Shown here piece by piece: positions 44,803 to 64,000 of a DNA stretch of 64,000 bases. Each line of letters starts with the position of its first letter. Within the stretch, counting starts at the first letter, position 1. The notes under the pieces were generated by a model. That model worked only from the letters and a program-made list of their open reading frames with translations. It searched no databases and was not told where the DNA came from. Position numbers and translations under genes: made by a program. Origin of the DNA: Argopecten irradians (taxonomy: Eukaryota > Mollusca > Bivalvia > Pectinida > Pectinidae); NCBI RefSeq assembly GCF_041381155.1, contig NC_091143.1, positions 35,020,679 to 35,084,678 on the forward strand. The letters run 5' to 3'.

Positions 44803-47172
44803 GGAACAGTCTATTATGAAATTCCAGGGGTGAATTTGTTACAACTAAATTTTCACAGCATTAGATATTTTATGTACTTTGTCTAATCAACTCAATATTT
44901 CCGAATTGTTTAAATTAAGATTTGAACTCATGCCCTTACATGTCTAAAATATATACTTTCGAAGTATAGTTTAGCCAGTTTAACTTGTATAAAATAAGAC
45001 TCCAATTGATTTAATAGTATTTTTTCTATTTCCGACCTATTATTAAATGTATCATGAACTTATTTCAATAATTACTTAGATTTGACTGCTGTGTTAAAAA
45101 TCATGACAACCTTGTCATCTTTTAGATAGCAATATATGATTGTACTTTAATTGTACCGTATTTGCCGTAATTAGCGCCCCTCCCCCTATAAACGCTCCCA
45201 TCCCATGGATTCAACAATATTTTACAACATATGATGTCTCTAAGAGACTCTAACATCAGCACTGTGTCCACTACAACATGAACTTGTTTTTTTTTCACAT
45301 GTGAATCATGACATAATAATGTGTCTTCAATGATAAAAGGCATGACATGCATGTTTACTGTAACAGATTAATGTACCATGAGTAGAGAAAGATTTAAAAT
45401 ATGGCTGATATTTTTCGTCAACAACTTACATTTCGGTTCACATAAGTTATCAGTTAAGGCAAGGAAACAGTGATGAAGACGTTCAAATATAATAAATTAT
45501 TTAGGAATGAAACAGATGGCTTTATTATATAAAATTATGCTGCTAATTATATTCTTATCATTTAAAGATGCTCCACCACTGACAAATGGTATTTTTTCAC
45601 CATCAAAAACAGGACCAGACGAATTAATATTTTTCTTCAGTTACAAAAGTTACTTACTTTACACCATTACCACCATTGAAACGTTTGAGCTACTAATTTT
45701 ACTTCAAGTTAAAAATATGAAAAATAATTAATTGCATCCCGAAAAAAATCTACTGCACTATATCCTATATGGAATGAAGTAATGATTGCGCATGTACCAA
45801 AGGCGAAATAAATTATTTTATGTTATTTTTGTGTTAATTAGGCATATCTATACACGATTAAACACCAATTATTGTTCAAATGATGAGTATCATTTATGCT
45901 CTGTCGGCAGTGGAGTATCTTTAAGTATAGGAGTACTTAACGAAGAAATTACGAGGCATTATATGGACTTATAATCTTATGCTTTATCTGTATAATAAGG
46001 TTCATTGAAATATTATGTAATGTGTTTCCAGACTTTTATATGGATAAAATACCCCCTAAAATACTCAAAACAGTACTGGATTTTTAAACTGAAAGTTGTG
46101 TTAGTGTTATTTCGGACTGAAGAAGGCCCTATTGTGGCTGAATATATATTTCATAGAAATGATTTTGATTTTACTTTGAATTTATTTTGGCCTTTTATTT
46201 TGGATTATTAATATACTAGCTTTACATCGGTTTTTTCCTCATTAGGATTTTTTAACATTTAAAGATTTGAAAATAACTCCCAATGGTTACTAGAAAAAAA
46301 TCTGATTGAATTTTTTTATATAATATTTTCATTTTTTTTTTCACAATTATCCACATTATTGGAAAATCAATGGTCAATAATTCTTAAAAGGGATGAAAGT
46401 ATTAATAGATGTGTGGTTTATGAACAGGATTATCTCCCCTTGGTTATGAAGAGGATTATCTCCCCTTGATTATATTGTATTTATTGGTAAGTAATTTGTT
46501 TATGAACTTTAATTTGATTTCAGTCTCTGTAACAAAACTAAAAAAAGTGATTATAGCAGGAAATTATCATTATTATTTCATTATCTTATAAGCTTGTTAT
46601 TCATAGAAGTTGAAGATAAAGAGATTTCTAACGATTAGCATACGGTACTAATTATATGGGAAATTACTTTTCTAAATCTACAAAACTGATAACCCAGTGA
46701 TTAATCATATGATGATTAAATATTTGTACATTACTTCATATAAATCATATTATAAATCATTATATAAATCTTTAAATCATTATAGTCATGTGTAGTGTTT
46801 GTGATAGAATTTGTTTAAAAAGATTGTGCCTTGTTATTTATTGTCAGATAGGTTACTGTTTAAAGAGTATATTATAATGTTTTATGAAATGGCATTTATT
46901 AGATAATTGTTATACTACTTTATCTTATTATGCATTAATTAATTTAAACTCTTAATAAAATGTCAAAATTATTATGGTGTCAAAATAAATACGGGTATGT
47001 ACAACGTACAGATGTAGTTTTATGTAAATGGAGGGTATATCATAAAATCATAAACTTTTCCTGGGTGTGAAAAAAAAAACCCAGAAAAGCAAAGAAACAA
47101 AAAGAGACTACCATTAATGCCTTATAGTCTTGTAAAAATAATGTAATTGAGAGCAACTTAAAGGATATGTAA
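44803..47172. other. AT-rich spacer, no gene seen
   Basis: CCGTATTTGCCGTAATTAGC with GCCCCTCCCCC at about 45158-45190 is the end of an unidentified dispersed element; a related GCGCTTATTGGGTCAAATAC is at about 53738. A short GGATTATCTCCCCTTG repeat occurs twice near 46428 and 46453. Open frames of 60-76 codons show no domains. The spacer may include a long SWEET1 3' UTR. Confidence 0.4.
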
Positions 47173-47935
47173 TTGTGTCGCCTGCCACACTGGCGTCTGC
47201 GTTGTCGGTGTCGGCGTCCAGGAAATGGTGTCCGTGCGATAACTTATTTATTAATTGTCCAATTTCAACCAAATTTGGTATACTCCTTTATATCAATGAG
47301 ATCTTGGATGAGTTTCATTATGGTCAAAATCTGTCAATATTTGCAAGAGTTATTGGACTTTAAAATTGTCAAAACAGATAAATCCATAGTTTCCGCTCGA
47401 TAAGCTTATTATTCATTGTCCAATTTTAACCAAATAAATTTGGTATACTGCTTTATATCAATGAGATCTCGGATGAGTTCAATAATGGTCAAAATCCGTC
47501 AATATTTGCAAGAGTTATGGGACTTTAAAATTGTCAAAACAGATAAATCCATGGTTTCCGCTCAATAACTTTAGTATCTATTGTCCGATTTCAACCAAAT
47601 TTGGTGTATTGCTTTATATCAATGAGATCTTTGATGGGTTTAATAATGGTCAAAATCCGTCAATATTTGCAAGAGTGACGGGACTTTAAAATTGTCAAAA
47701 AATGGTGTCCGCTATATAACTTCAGTATTTTTTGTCCGATTTCAACCAAATTTGGTGTATTGCTTTATATCAATGAGATATTACATGGGTTTGATACTAG
47801 TCAAAATCCATCAATATTTGCAAGAGTTACGGGATTTGATAACTTCACCTAATTATTAACAATATTTTCAACTGTAAATAACTATTTTTTGTGATGCTGT
47901 GCAGGCGACACATCCACTTCCGTGGAATTCTTGTT
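47173..47935 (+). mobile_element. Helitron-like non-autonomous element (HINE), family F
   Basis: The 5' end TTGTGTCGCCTGCCAC pairs with GTGCAGGCGACAC near the 3' end. The 3' hairpin CCACTTCCGTGG is followed by AATTCTTGTT. Between them are about four repeats of roughly 150-165 bp with TTTCAACCAAATTTGGTATA, TATATCAATGAGATCT and GTCAATATTTGCAAGAGTTA. The layout is the same as families D and E with unrelated sequence. Confidence 0.7.
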
Positions 47936-49556
47936 TTTATTACATGTACCAGAGGGAGTATTTTTGAGATTTTAGATTCTTGATATTATTTCATTTTCAC
48001 ATTAAAAAGCTATGTACATGTTTTATGAAAATTTTATATCTATATTTGACTATTTGTGCCTTATGATTGTGATAAACTTTTTAGATGTTACATATAATAC
48101 ATTATGTACAGTATATGGTCCGAAAAAACATGTAATGGTAAAAAAGAACACCCATATTATTAATTGAACTGGTTTTTGAGCTGTTATACATCTTTTTATC
48201 TAGGCCCTATATATCATGTAGTATTAACATAGTTAAGTTTTTAATACAAAGCAAATTTTCTGCCCAAAAACAAAGGCATGATTGAGGAAGGATTGATAAG
48301 GTTTCATTCAAGTTGAATTTTTTATGTTATAACATTTATACAAGAAACATAACGAATGAAATGCTTGTACTATTGTATGTGAATAATACACATCCATGGG
48401 AATATGACAGGACAGTTTCATTGGATCATGCTTGGATCTCACTTCTGAAAAGTCAGTCATATGTGAAATAGTATAGCTAGCTTCTCCATATAACTTCATT
48501 ATTCCTTCACTTCTATGTTCACATTATATACCGTGTTATCATGTATGTAATTTTTACACCCCACCTTACCCATATCCACCACCGGCTGTAGTTTAGCTCC
48601 ACTGCTGACTGTAATTTGGCCTACCACCAGCTAAAATTTTCTTAGATTTATTCTCAAAAATGTGAAGCCTTGACGGAAATAGAACATTTTACATTGATAT
48701 GTAGTGTGGATATATACGATTCTATATATATGCTTTGTATTAGTGTAGAATAGAAAAATTATTTCATGTTTTAATTATCCTCTAATTTTTGGGATAAATT
48801 ACTTTATTTATGAAGCAGTAAATATTTGTTATAAAATGCTCCACTTACCAAATATGCTTGTCAAAGGAACAAGCCCATGAATGATTTATCATACTTTGGG
48901 TTTGATTAGTTTTCTTATTGCTTTAGGTTAAATCTTATTCTAGGTATGGGACAATATACAATTACGACTCGTGGAGGGATACATCTAGAATTGTCTCCAA
49001 GGAAAAATTTATTTTCTTGAGGATGAATGAGGTATAATAATACTTGTTATTTTGGTGATGGCTAATGTATGCTCTGCCTGATGCCAAATAAAATTTGTTG
49101 AAATTGAAATATTTGTTACAGAATGTAAAAACTTGGCCAACATGAATTTAAAATTTTATTGGTGAAAGATCATTCAAGAAATCAAAGGTGCTGGTAATTA
49201 TTTTTCACCAAAATGTTTCAACACATCTGCCTCATTTTCTGTATGTGCATTTACCGAAATTTACTTGTCCATTCATGTTTCACTAATTAAATGCTTTGTG
49301 ATCTCAGGATGTATTGCTCATAAGTTTGTAGATGCATGCGTTGTTAGTGTCAAATTGTACCTATATTCATTTATATTGTTACAATATTATAAATTTGTCT
49401 TTTATGCACAATATATTTGTAAATGGCCATAAACAGTTCACGATATTATCCATTTACCTGTTTTCATGTTATCAAGAATTCCCAATAAATTGCTATTTAT
49501 TCTGTAATTATGGTGTGTGTGGTTTTGTACAAAAATATTAATATGGTCACAAGGAT
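47936..49556. other. AT-rich spacer with a possible transcript end near 49085
   Basis: GATGCCAAATAAAATTTGTT at about 49080 looks like a polyadenylation region on the + strand and could close a long SWEET1 transcript, but nothing ties it to that gene. No coding exon was seen. Confidence 0.35.
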
Positions 49557-49565
49557 AAGTAATCA

Positions 49566-49879
49566 CATCCTCGATATTCGAGCGGTTCCGATCACTTATA
49601 ATCTCTACACCCCTAGACTATCTCATAGTGAAATTGAAAGCAGCTCAGTGGAAAACATTTGACCAATCACAGGCTAGCAAAGATTCTTTTGAAGACTACA
49701 GAGAGAGCGACGCCTAACATCAAAGCCACAGTCAACCACAGTGTACTGTTATACGGCTCTTTTGATGTACATCAAATGACTAAATTACCTGTTCTATTCT
49801 GTTGCCTCCAGTTTTCCTATGAGATAGTCCAGGGGTTTAGAGATCGTTAGTGATCGGAACCCCTGGAATATCGAGGATG
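49566..49879. mobile_element. Foldback MITE, family B1
   Basis: The ends are CATCCTCGATATTCGAGCGG and ATATCGAGGATG, with AAGTAATCA (49557-49565) and AAATAATCA (49880-49888) as a 9-bp flanking duplication with one change. It is 314 bp. Internal blocks are the same as in the 10387 and 14148 copies. Confidence 0.85.
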
Positions 49880-49888
49880 AAATAATCA

Positions 49889-50330
49889 TTGACATAGTCA
49901 TCAGATTACCAACACAAAAGGTCATGGTGAACAGTTAATATTTTTCTCCCATCTGGGTCGTTCTTGATAAGACTGGTTGGGCATTGTACGTGTACTTTGT
50001 TTTTGAATTGATGCTAGACCTGGCAATTATATATTATTTTCAGACAAGCCTTGACGAAGCCCTCGCAGGCCCTTATCAAAATCTGCAGGTCCATCAGAAT
50101 TCATTCTTGAAATAGTTACTTTTACAAATAGTCCAACCAGCTACAGTCTGACCATATATGAAAACAGCCTTGTTGTTTCAATTTCTTTTTCTTTTTTGAT
50201 TACAAAAATGAAAGAATGAATGAAGGAATTTTGAAAATGAAACTTCCATTATGGAAAGGTAGCCCTAACTACCAAAATATATATATCAAAACAAATATAT
50301 TAGTTTTCACTGGGGTCGAAACTAGTTTTC
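49889..50330. repeat. Spacer with an interspersed repeat copy (shared in reverse with 61760-61870)
   Basis: At about 50040-50110, CAGACAAGCCTTGACGAAGC then TCGCAGGCCCTTATCAAAAT and CTGCAGGTCCATCAGAATTC mirror 61785-61865 on the other strand (CCTGACAGACCTGCAG, GGCATTGTCAAGGCTTGTCT). A third worn copy may lie near 55230. The rest of the stretch shows nothing. Confidence 0.5.
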
Positions 50331-50334
50331 TTCA

Positions 50335-50540
50335 TAGAGTAGCAGTGGGGCAGACTGGTTAAGGTTTTTATAACATATTAACCATAAGTCCTTCACCTCA
50401 GGGTTTCAAGTTTAAATCCTATGTGATGTACTAAGCCAGGTACTGACTATAGGTTTTTTTCTAGGCACTCTGGCTTTCATCCACCTAAGCCTGTCACTTC
50501 CTTAAATGACCCTGAGTGTTATTAGAATGTTAAACAAAAC
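50335..50540 (+). mobile_element. tRNA-derived SINE, family S1
   Basis: ACTGGTTAAGG (A-box-like), GTTTCAAGTTTAAATCC (worn B box), AAGCCAGGTACTGACTATAG, CACTCTGGCTTTCATCCACC and TTAAATGACCCTGAGTGTTA follow the S1 order, ending in AAACAAAACAAAAG. Confidence 0.65.
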
Positions 50541-51139
50541 AAAAGAAAAGCTACTTATGGTTAATATAAATTTTAATACATTTCATTTTTTTTTACCTTA
50601 ACATAGATGATATACATATAAGAAAATCACAAAATAATTATAGATGAATCAATTTTATTGCTGCATATGCATTCTGCCATAGATTTTTCCAATGAATATA
50701 GAAGTACTGATTTAATTAGCACTGAAAAGTATTCAAATCATCCCTCCCACCAGCGAGACTGGAATTCTATTCACAGTATTTCACATGGTTTTCACTGACT
50801 AATAATTAAAAGAGTTCATTTCACTTGTGAAAGACTGTTAGAAATAGTTCTTAAAGCAAACAGCAGTTCTTCATACTCCCCAACTATTATTGTACAGATC
50901 AATAACAGAGTCTATTCCAAATGAATTTATAAGAGAATATACTCTTTAAAATTGCTGATCCACATTTATATGTAATGATGTCTTTCCTGAAATTCCACAG
51001 GTTTTAATGTATATCAAGTTTTTCCTGCACATATACCATATAAGATATATAATTCAGACATTCAAATTCATTGAATTCTTTTCATTCCTGCATATTGAAG
51101 TTGATGTATTGCTGCAATATAGTCTTTCCCATGACAACA
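50541..51139. other. AT-rich spacer, nothing recognised
   Basis: No exon or repeat boundary was found. It lies between a SINE and the minisatellite beyond the SMN stop. Confidence 0.4.
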
Positions 51140-51715
51140 GGCTTTAGTCCACATCGACAATGTTTCACTCACTCCAGCCATTACATGTGTAGTCCACAAT
51201 AATGATGTCGACAGTTCATGTGCGATGGCTCCAGACAATATATTTTAGTTCACAGTGACAATGTCGAAAGTTTTACTAGCACCAACCTTTACATGTTTAG
51301 TCCACAATGCTGATGTCGAAAGTTTCTTTTGCTCCAGTCATTACATTTTCCGTCCACATCGACAATGTCAACGGTTTCACTCGCTCCAGTTATTACATTT
51401 TCCGTCCACAATGACAATGTCAATGGTTTCACTCGCTCCAACCATTACATTTTGGCCAACAACGGCAATGTCAACCGTTTCACTCGCTCCAGACAATACA
51501 TTTTTGTTCACATCGACAATGTCAACGGTTTCAGTTACTTCAGCCATTACATTTTTGTCCACATCGACGATGTCGACGATTTCTCTCACTTCAGTTATTA
51601 CATTTTCCGTCCACAATAACAATGTCAACGGTTTCACTCGCTCCAACAATTACATTTTTAGTCCACAATGACAATGTCGACAGTTTCACTTGCTCCAATC
51701 ATTACATTTTAATAC
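51140..51715. repeat. Minisatellite, 52-bp unit, about 11 copies, just past the SMN stop codon
   Basis: GTCCACATCGACAATGTCAA, CGGTTTCACTCGCTCCAG and TTATTACATTTTCC recur every 52 bp (for example 51301, 51353, 51405). The array ends about 28 bp from the SMN stop codon, so on the - strand it lies in or next to the SMN 3' UTR. Repeat units that lack stops keep + and - frames open for 90-138 codons; these are not genes. Confidence 0.9.
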
Positions 51716-51742
51716 ATCCTTTCTAGAATTCCTGACTTGATG

Positions 51743-60862
<9,120 letters not shown>

Positions 60863-61261
60863 CTTTAGGTGAACAACAAACGACAGCCGTAACGCGGAAA
60901 ATAATTGGATGCAATTTCTAGTATTGACCAATCAAAGGGGATCTTACAAAAACGAACTCTTTCGTGCTGGAGGTAGAAAAAGTGTTGCAGTGGAAGCATT
61001 TTATCAAAATTAGGGAACTTGTTCAGTGCATATTTTTCAGATCTTTCTGAAAATGATTAAGTGAAAATCTGACAATTTTAATGATGCATGGAATATGTAA
61101 CTAAACTGAAGATGCTTTTGACCGATCACAACTGACAAAAAGACAAAACGGTCTTTTGGGACCTTGTTTGTCTTGCACACGTGTTGGCAAAAGTGGACTA
61201 TGGTCGCAGTACTGTTTTATACATGCAAATGTATTTTATTTTGAAATAAGAACCTTTAACA
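60863..61261. promoter_or_regulatory. Head-to-head promoter region of SMN and gene 5
   Basis: SMN (- strand) and the next gene (+ strand) have start codons 399 bp apart. No TATA box is obvious. The bidirectional reading is inferred from spacing; no transcription start can be read from sequence alone. Confidence 0.5.
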
Positions 61262-61455
61262 ATGGCAGGACAAAGTAATCAGCAATTTTCTGGTCTGGGT
61301 TACACCAGTACCAGCTACAAGGACAAAATGAAACAAATGAGTGAGCAGGAGAGAATGATTGAAGAAAAGAAGAAGAAAATTTTGGAAAAGTTCAAAACAG
61401 AATCAAAACCGACTTCAACTCCATCTCCTACAACAAAACCAGTTGGAATGCCTTT
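61262..61455 (+). CDS. First coding exon of an unrecognised gene; gene continues past the window
   Basis: The ATG at 61262 opens 64 codons plus two bases, then a donor GTATGTG at 61456. The peptide starts MAGQSNQQFSGLGYTSTSY. It then has a charged stretch with helix- or coiled-coil-like character (KMKQMSEQERMIEEKKKKIL, EKFKTE) and a Ser/Thr/Pro/Lys tail (STPSPTTKPVGMP). No catalytic or binding motif is visible. The EEKKKKILEKF block recalls the N-termini of some splicing proteins such as SUGP1, but that is weak and no name is assigned. No later exon was found before 64000, so the first intron is longer than 2.5 kb. An in-frame open stretch, a plain splice donor and the position opposite SMN support a real gene. 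Confidence 0.6.
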
Positions 61456-62812
61456 GTATGTGTGATATTGTTGAAAGCTTCAGTAATAATTTTATTTGGG
61501 TGTTACTGTCGATTAATTATGATAACTTATTGGTTTGATAAACCCAGAATGTTCCTACCTGACAAGTGTGTTTAGTTTCACTGTTGTGATATGCTCCAGT
61601 TAGATATACAGTTGAGTGTAAACTAACCTTTACATCTTAGTGCACTTCATTTAAACTACAGGTAAACTAGTAGTGCACAACGCCCAGTCAGGTGTGACCA
61701 CTTAAATCCCTATATAGGGCCGTTCTTTGTTTATTTGGAGCAACCGGTTCTACTGTTGGTTAAAGTCATTATTTCAAGTATAAATCCTGACAGACCTGCA
61801 GTTTTTGATACAGGCCTGTGAGGGCATTGTCAAGGCTTGTCTGAAAACAATATAAAATCATCAGGTCCGTCTTTAATTAATAAACGAACGAACCAGTCAA
61901 ACCGTATAATCAAAATTGGCCCAGGTATATGTAATGGGCAGTGCTAATTGGACACCTGTGTCAGATACCTGTATTTTTACTCTATCCCAACTCCACCACC
62001 TAAGGTAACACCTTACCTGAGATGATAATCAGTCGGGCGTCGCAAGGTATAAGTACACCTATTTTCTTTAACCCCAGGGGATTAAGCATAGCATTCAAGT
62101 CAATTGATAGCATGCTGTGACAGCCTCTGTACCTGTATAAACCTAATTAGTACAGTAAAGTCTACCAGTCTACTTGACCTCATGTGGTTTTATTTCAAAT
62201 AATAACAGTGAGAATAAAATAAAATATTCTGCCCTCTGGCCATGAATTTATTTCACCTGTAATTTAACAAACATCCTGGCTCAGGTATACAAAACTGGTC
62301 CAACAGATCTAGTGAATGTATATATATGTAAAACTAGAGATTAGATAATACATACTATTTAAATCTCTGGTAAAACGGAACTATTTAAATCTCTGGTAAA
62401 ACGGTTAATCTATAACCTAGCAAGGATAAATGTAGCTAAATGTACGCTGTATGTATCCTCATCAACCAATTTTGTGTATAGTTCAGTTTGAATATCTAAA
62501 TGTAAGTTTTAATGAGACCACAGGACAATGATTAAAATTAATAAATGTGTCCTAGCTGCTTTGAAAATATTCATAGGATTTGTTTTAGTTATACAATCAA
62601 ATATTGTTCAAGTTTACAATAGAAAAGTATCAAACAAAGTTTGAAGATGTTTTATATATCAAATATATGTAATAAATCAACATTGTAAAGACTAAATTTG
62701 AATGATGTATCAATTATTTTGCAAAATAAATATATTGATTAAAGCTTAATTAATGAAACAGACTGATGATAAAACTTAATGAACAAAAAGAAAAGTTTGA
62801 AAATATGACTTA
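61456..62812. other. First intron of gene 5, AT-rich
   Basis: Contains the reversed repeat copy at about 61785-61865 (see 49889-50330). A short tandem pair of CTATTTAAATCTCTGGTAAA lies near 62357-62403. No exon could be supported. Confidence 0.4.
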
Positions 62813-63476
62813 TTAGCTCACCTGGCCCGAAGGGAGATGCGGGGCCCAATAGGGGAAATAGAGGTAAATCCTATAAATCGCTACTTGTCCTAGAGTTCTG
62901 CATGGATTGTAACCAAATTTGGCCACAAACATCCTTGGGAGAAGGGGAACAAAACTTGTATAAATTTTGGCTCTGGTCCCCCGGGGGCAGGAAGGGCAGG
63001 GCCTAATAGGGGAAATAGAGGTATATTCTTTAAATCGCTACTAGTCATAGAGTTCTACATGAATTGTTACCAAATTTGGCCACAAACATCCTTTGGGGAA
63101 GGGGAACAGAACTTGTATAAATTTTGGCTCTGACCACCCGGGGGCAGGAGGGGCGGGGCCCAATAGGGGAAATAGAGGTAAATCCTTTAAATCGTTACTT
63201 GTCATAGAGTTCTACATGGATTGTAACCAAACTTGGCCACAAACATCCTTGGGAGAAGGGGAACAGAACTTTATAAATTTTGGCTCTGACACCCCAGGGG
63301 CAGGACGGGTGGGGCCCAATAGGGGAATTAGAGGTAAATCCTATAAATAGGGCCCAATAGGGGATTTAGAGGTTAATATTAAAAGTCCTTCAGAAAAGAA
63401 ACAATGAACCTGTATTCAGATCATTACTTAGCATAACAAACCAGGTGAGCGATACAGGCCCTCTGGGCCTCTTGTT
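62813..63476 (+). mobile_element. Helitron-like non-autonomous element (HINE), family D
   Basis: The 5' end is TTAGCTCACCTGGCCCG. The 3' part has CCAGGTGAGCGATACAGGCC, then CTCTGGGCCTCTTGTT. Between lie about three 150-160 bp repeats (GTAACCAAATTTGGCCACAA, TTGTATAAATTTTGGCTCTG, GGGGCCCAATAGGGGAAATA). It has the same orientation and structure as the copy at 9026. Confidence 0.72.
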
Positions 63477-64000
63477 TATTTAATTAAATTTATTTTTGTT
63501 AACTTTCTCAAGGATGTATATAATTTGTACAAGTTTATAAATCCTTGACTTTCTTCAGGTCATTATTAATTTTATATACGTTTTAGTCTGCAATATGTGA
63601 CGGCGACTGACAAAATGGGCCCAGATGCGGCGATTATGACGTCGGAATAAATGACGTTATAAAGTTACGCACATTTTTTGCCGACGTCACCACGTTTATT
63701 TGCGGAAACTCCCAACAAACTACGTTTCATAAAGCCCACATTTTATGTATAAATTTAACTACCTGTACTGTATCAATACATAATATGAAGGGTAGACTGG
63801 TGAGTATCAGGTGATCAGTATATACAAAAACAAACATAACAAAAATACAACTAAACAATAAATATAGCTGCAAACAGCGCATTAGAAAAAATATTGAGAT
63901 TGTTTTTCTCTTCGTTGGTAGAGATAACAATTAATATATTCATTGCAAATCAATCAAAGATAAGAGTGAAACAAATTATTATTTATCGCAATCAGTTTCG
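63477..64000. other. End of window, non-coding
   Basis: A 9-bp inverted pair, TGACGTCGG (63637-63645) and CCGACGTCA (63681-63689), encloses another TGACGTTA. These resemble CREB/ATF half or full sites. No coding exon was seen. Confidence 0.35.

Noticed and set aside
51255-51671. 138-codon + frame and a 90-codon - frame
   Set aside because: Both come from a stop-poor 52-bp minisatellite. The unit is not a multiple of three, so the reading frame rotates. No gene evidence.

Overview
This window is nuclear DNA from an animal, most likely a marine bivalve mollusc. All genes are split by GT-AG introns, the sequence is AT-rich, and the introns are full of tRNA-derived SINEs, foldback MITEs and Helitron-like (HINE, 'pearl'-like) elements with about 150-170 bp internal tandem repeats. 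The scallop/oyster guess rests on general knowledge of such repeats, not on a database search.

Five protein-coding genes were rebuilt by joining exons at GT-AG sites in a continuous frame. (1) PRRC1, + strand, 3506-12747, 9 coding exons, 373 aa. (2) PRCC, - strand, 31587-20586, 7 exons, 471 aa. (3) A SWEET1/SLC50A1-type sugar transporter, + strand, 32024-44231, 6 exons, 213 aa. (4) SMN (survival motor neuron), - strand, 60862-51743, 8 exons, 282 aa. (5) The first coding exon of an unrecognised gene, + strand, 61262-61455, which runs past the window. PRCC/SWEET1 and SMN/gene 5 are head to head with about 400 bp between start codons, so each pair may share a bidirectional promoter. PRRC1/PRCC and SWEET1/SMN converge. 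PRCC and SMN are both tied to pre-mRNA splicing and snRNP biology, and PRRC1 acts at ER exit sites, so these are housekeeping genes.

Layout. 1-3505: repeats upstream of PRRC1. 3506-12747: PRRC1, with a 1.45 kb 38-bp minisatellite in intron 2 and nested transposons. 12748-20585: spacer with MITEs, a minisatellite and a 1.54 kb tandem duplication. 20586-31587: PRCC, with a LINE fragment and a long HINE array. 32024-44231: SWEET1, with a hAT MITE, a partial exon duplication and two or three HINE arrays. 44232-51742: spacer. 51743-60862: SMN, with a nested SINE/hAT/LINE block in intron 1. 61262-64000: gene 5 start and its first intron.

No new multi-gene system is visible. The notable content is transposon biology: three HINE families with one shared end structure, two MITE families with 9-bp target duplications, insertions whose empty sites are present in sister copies in the same window, a transposon end next to a splice acceptor, and a minisatellite that repeats a perfect splice-donor sequence dozens of times. 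No retrovirus-like, Polinton or toxin remnants were recognised.
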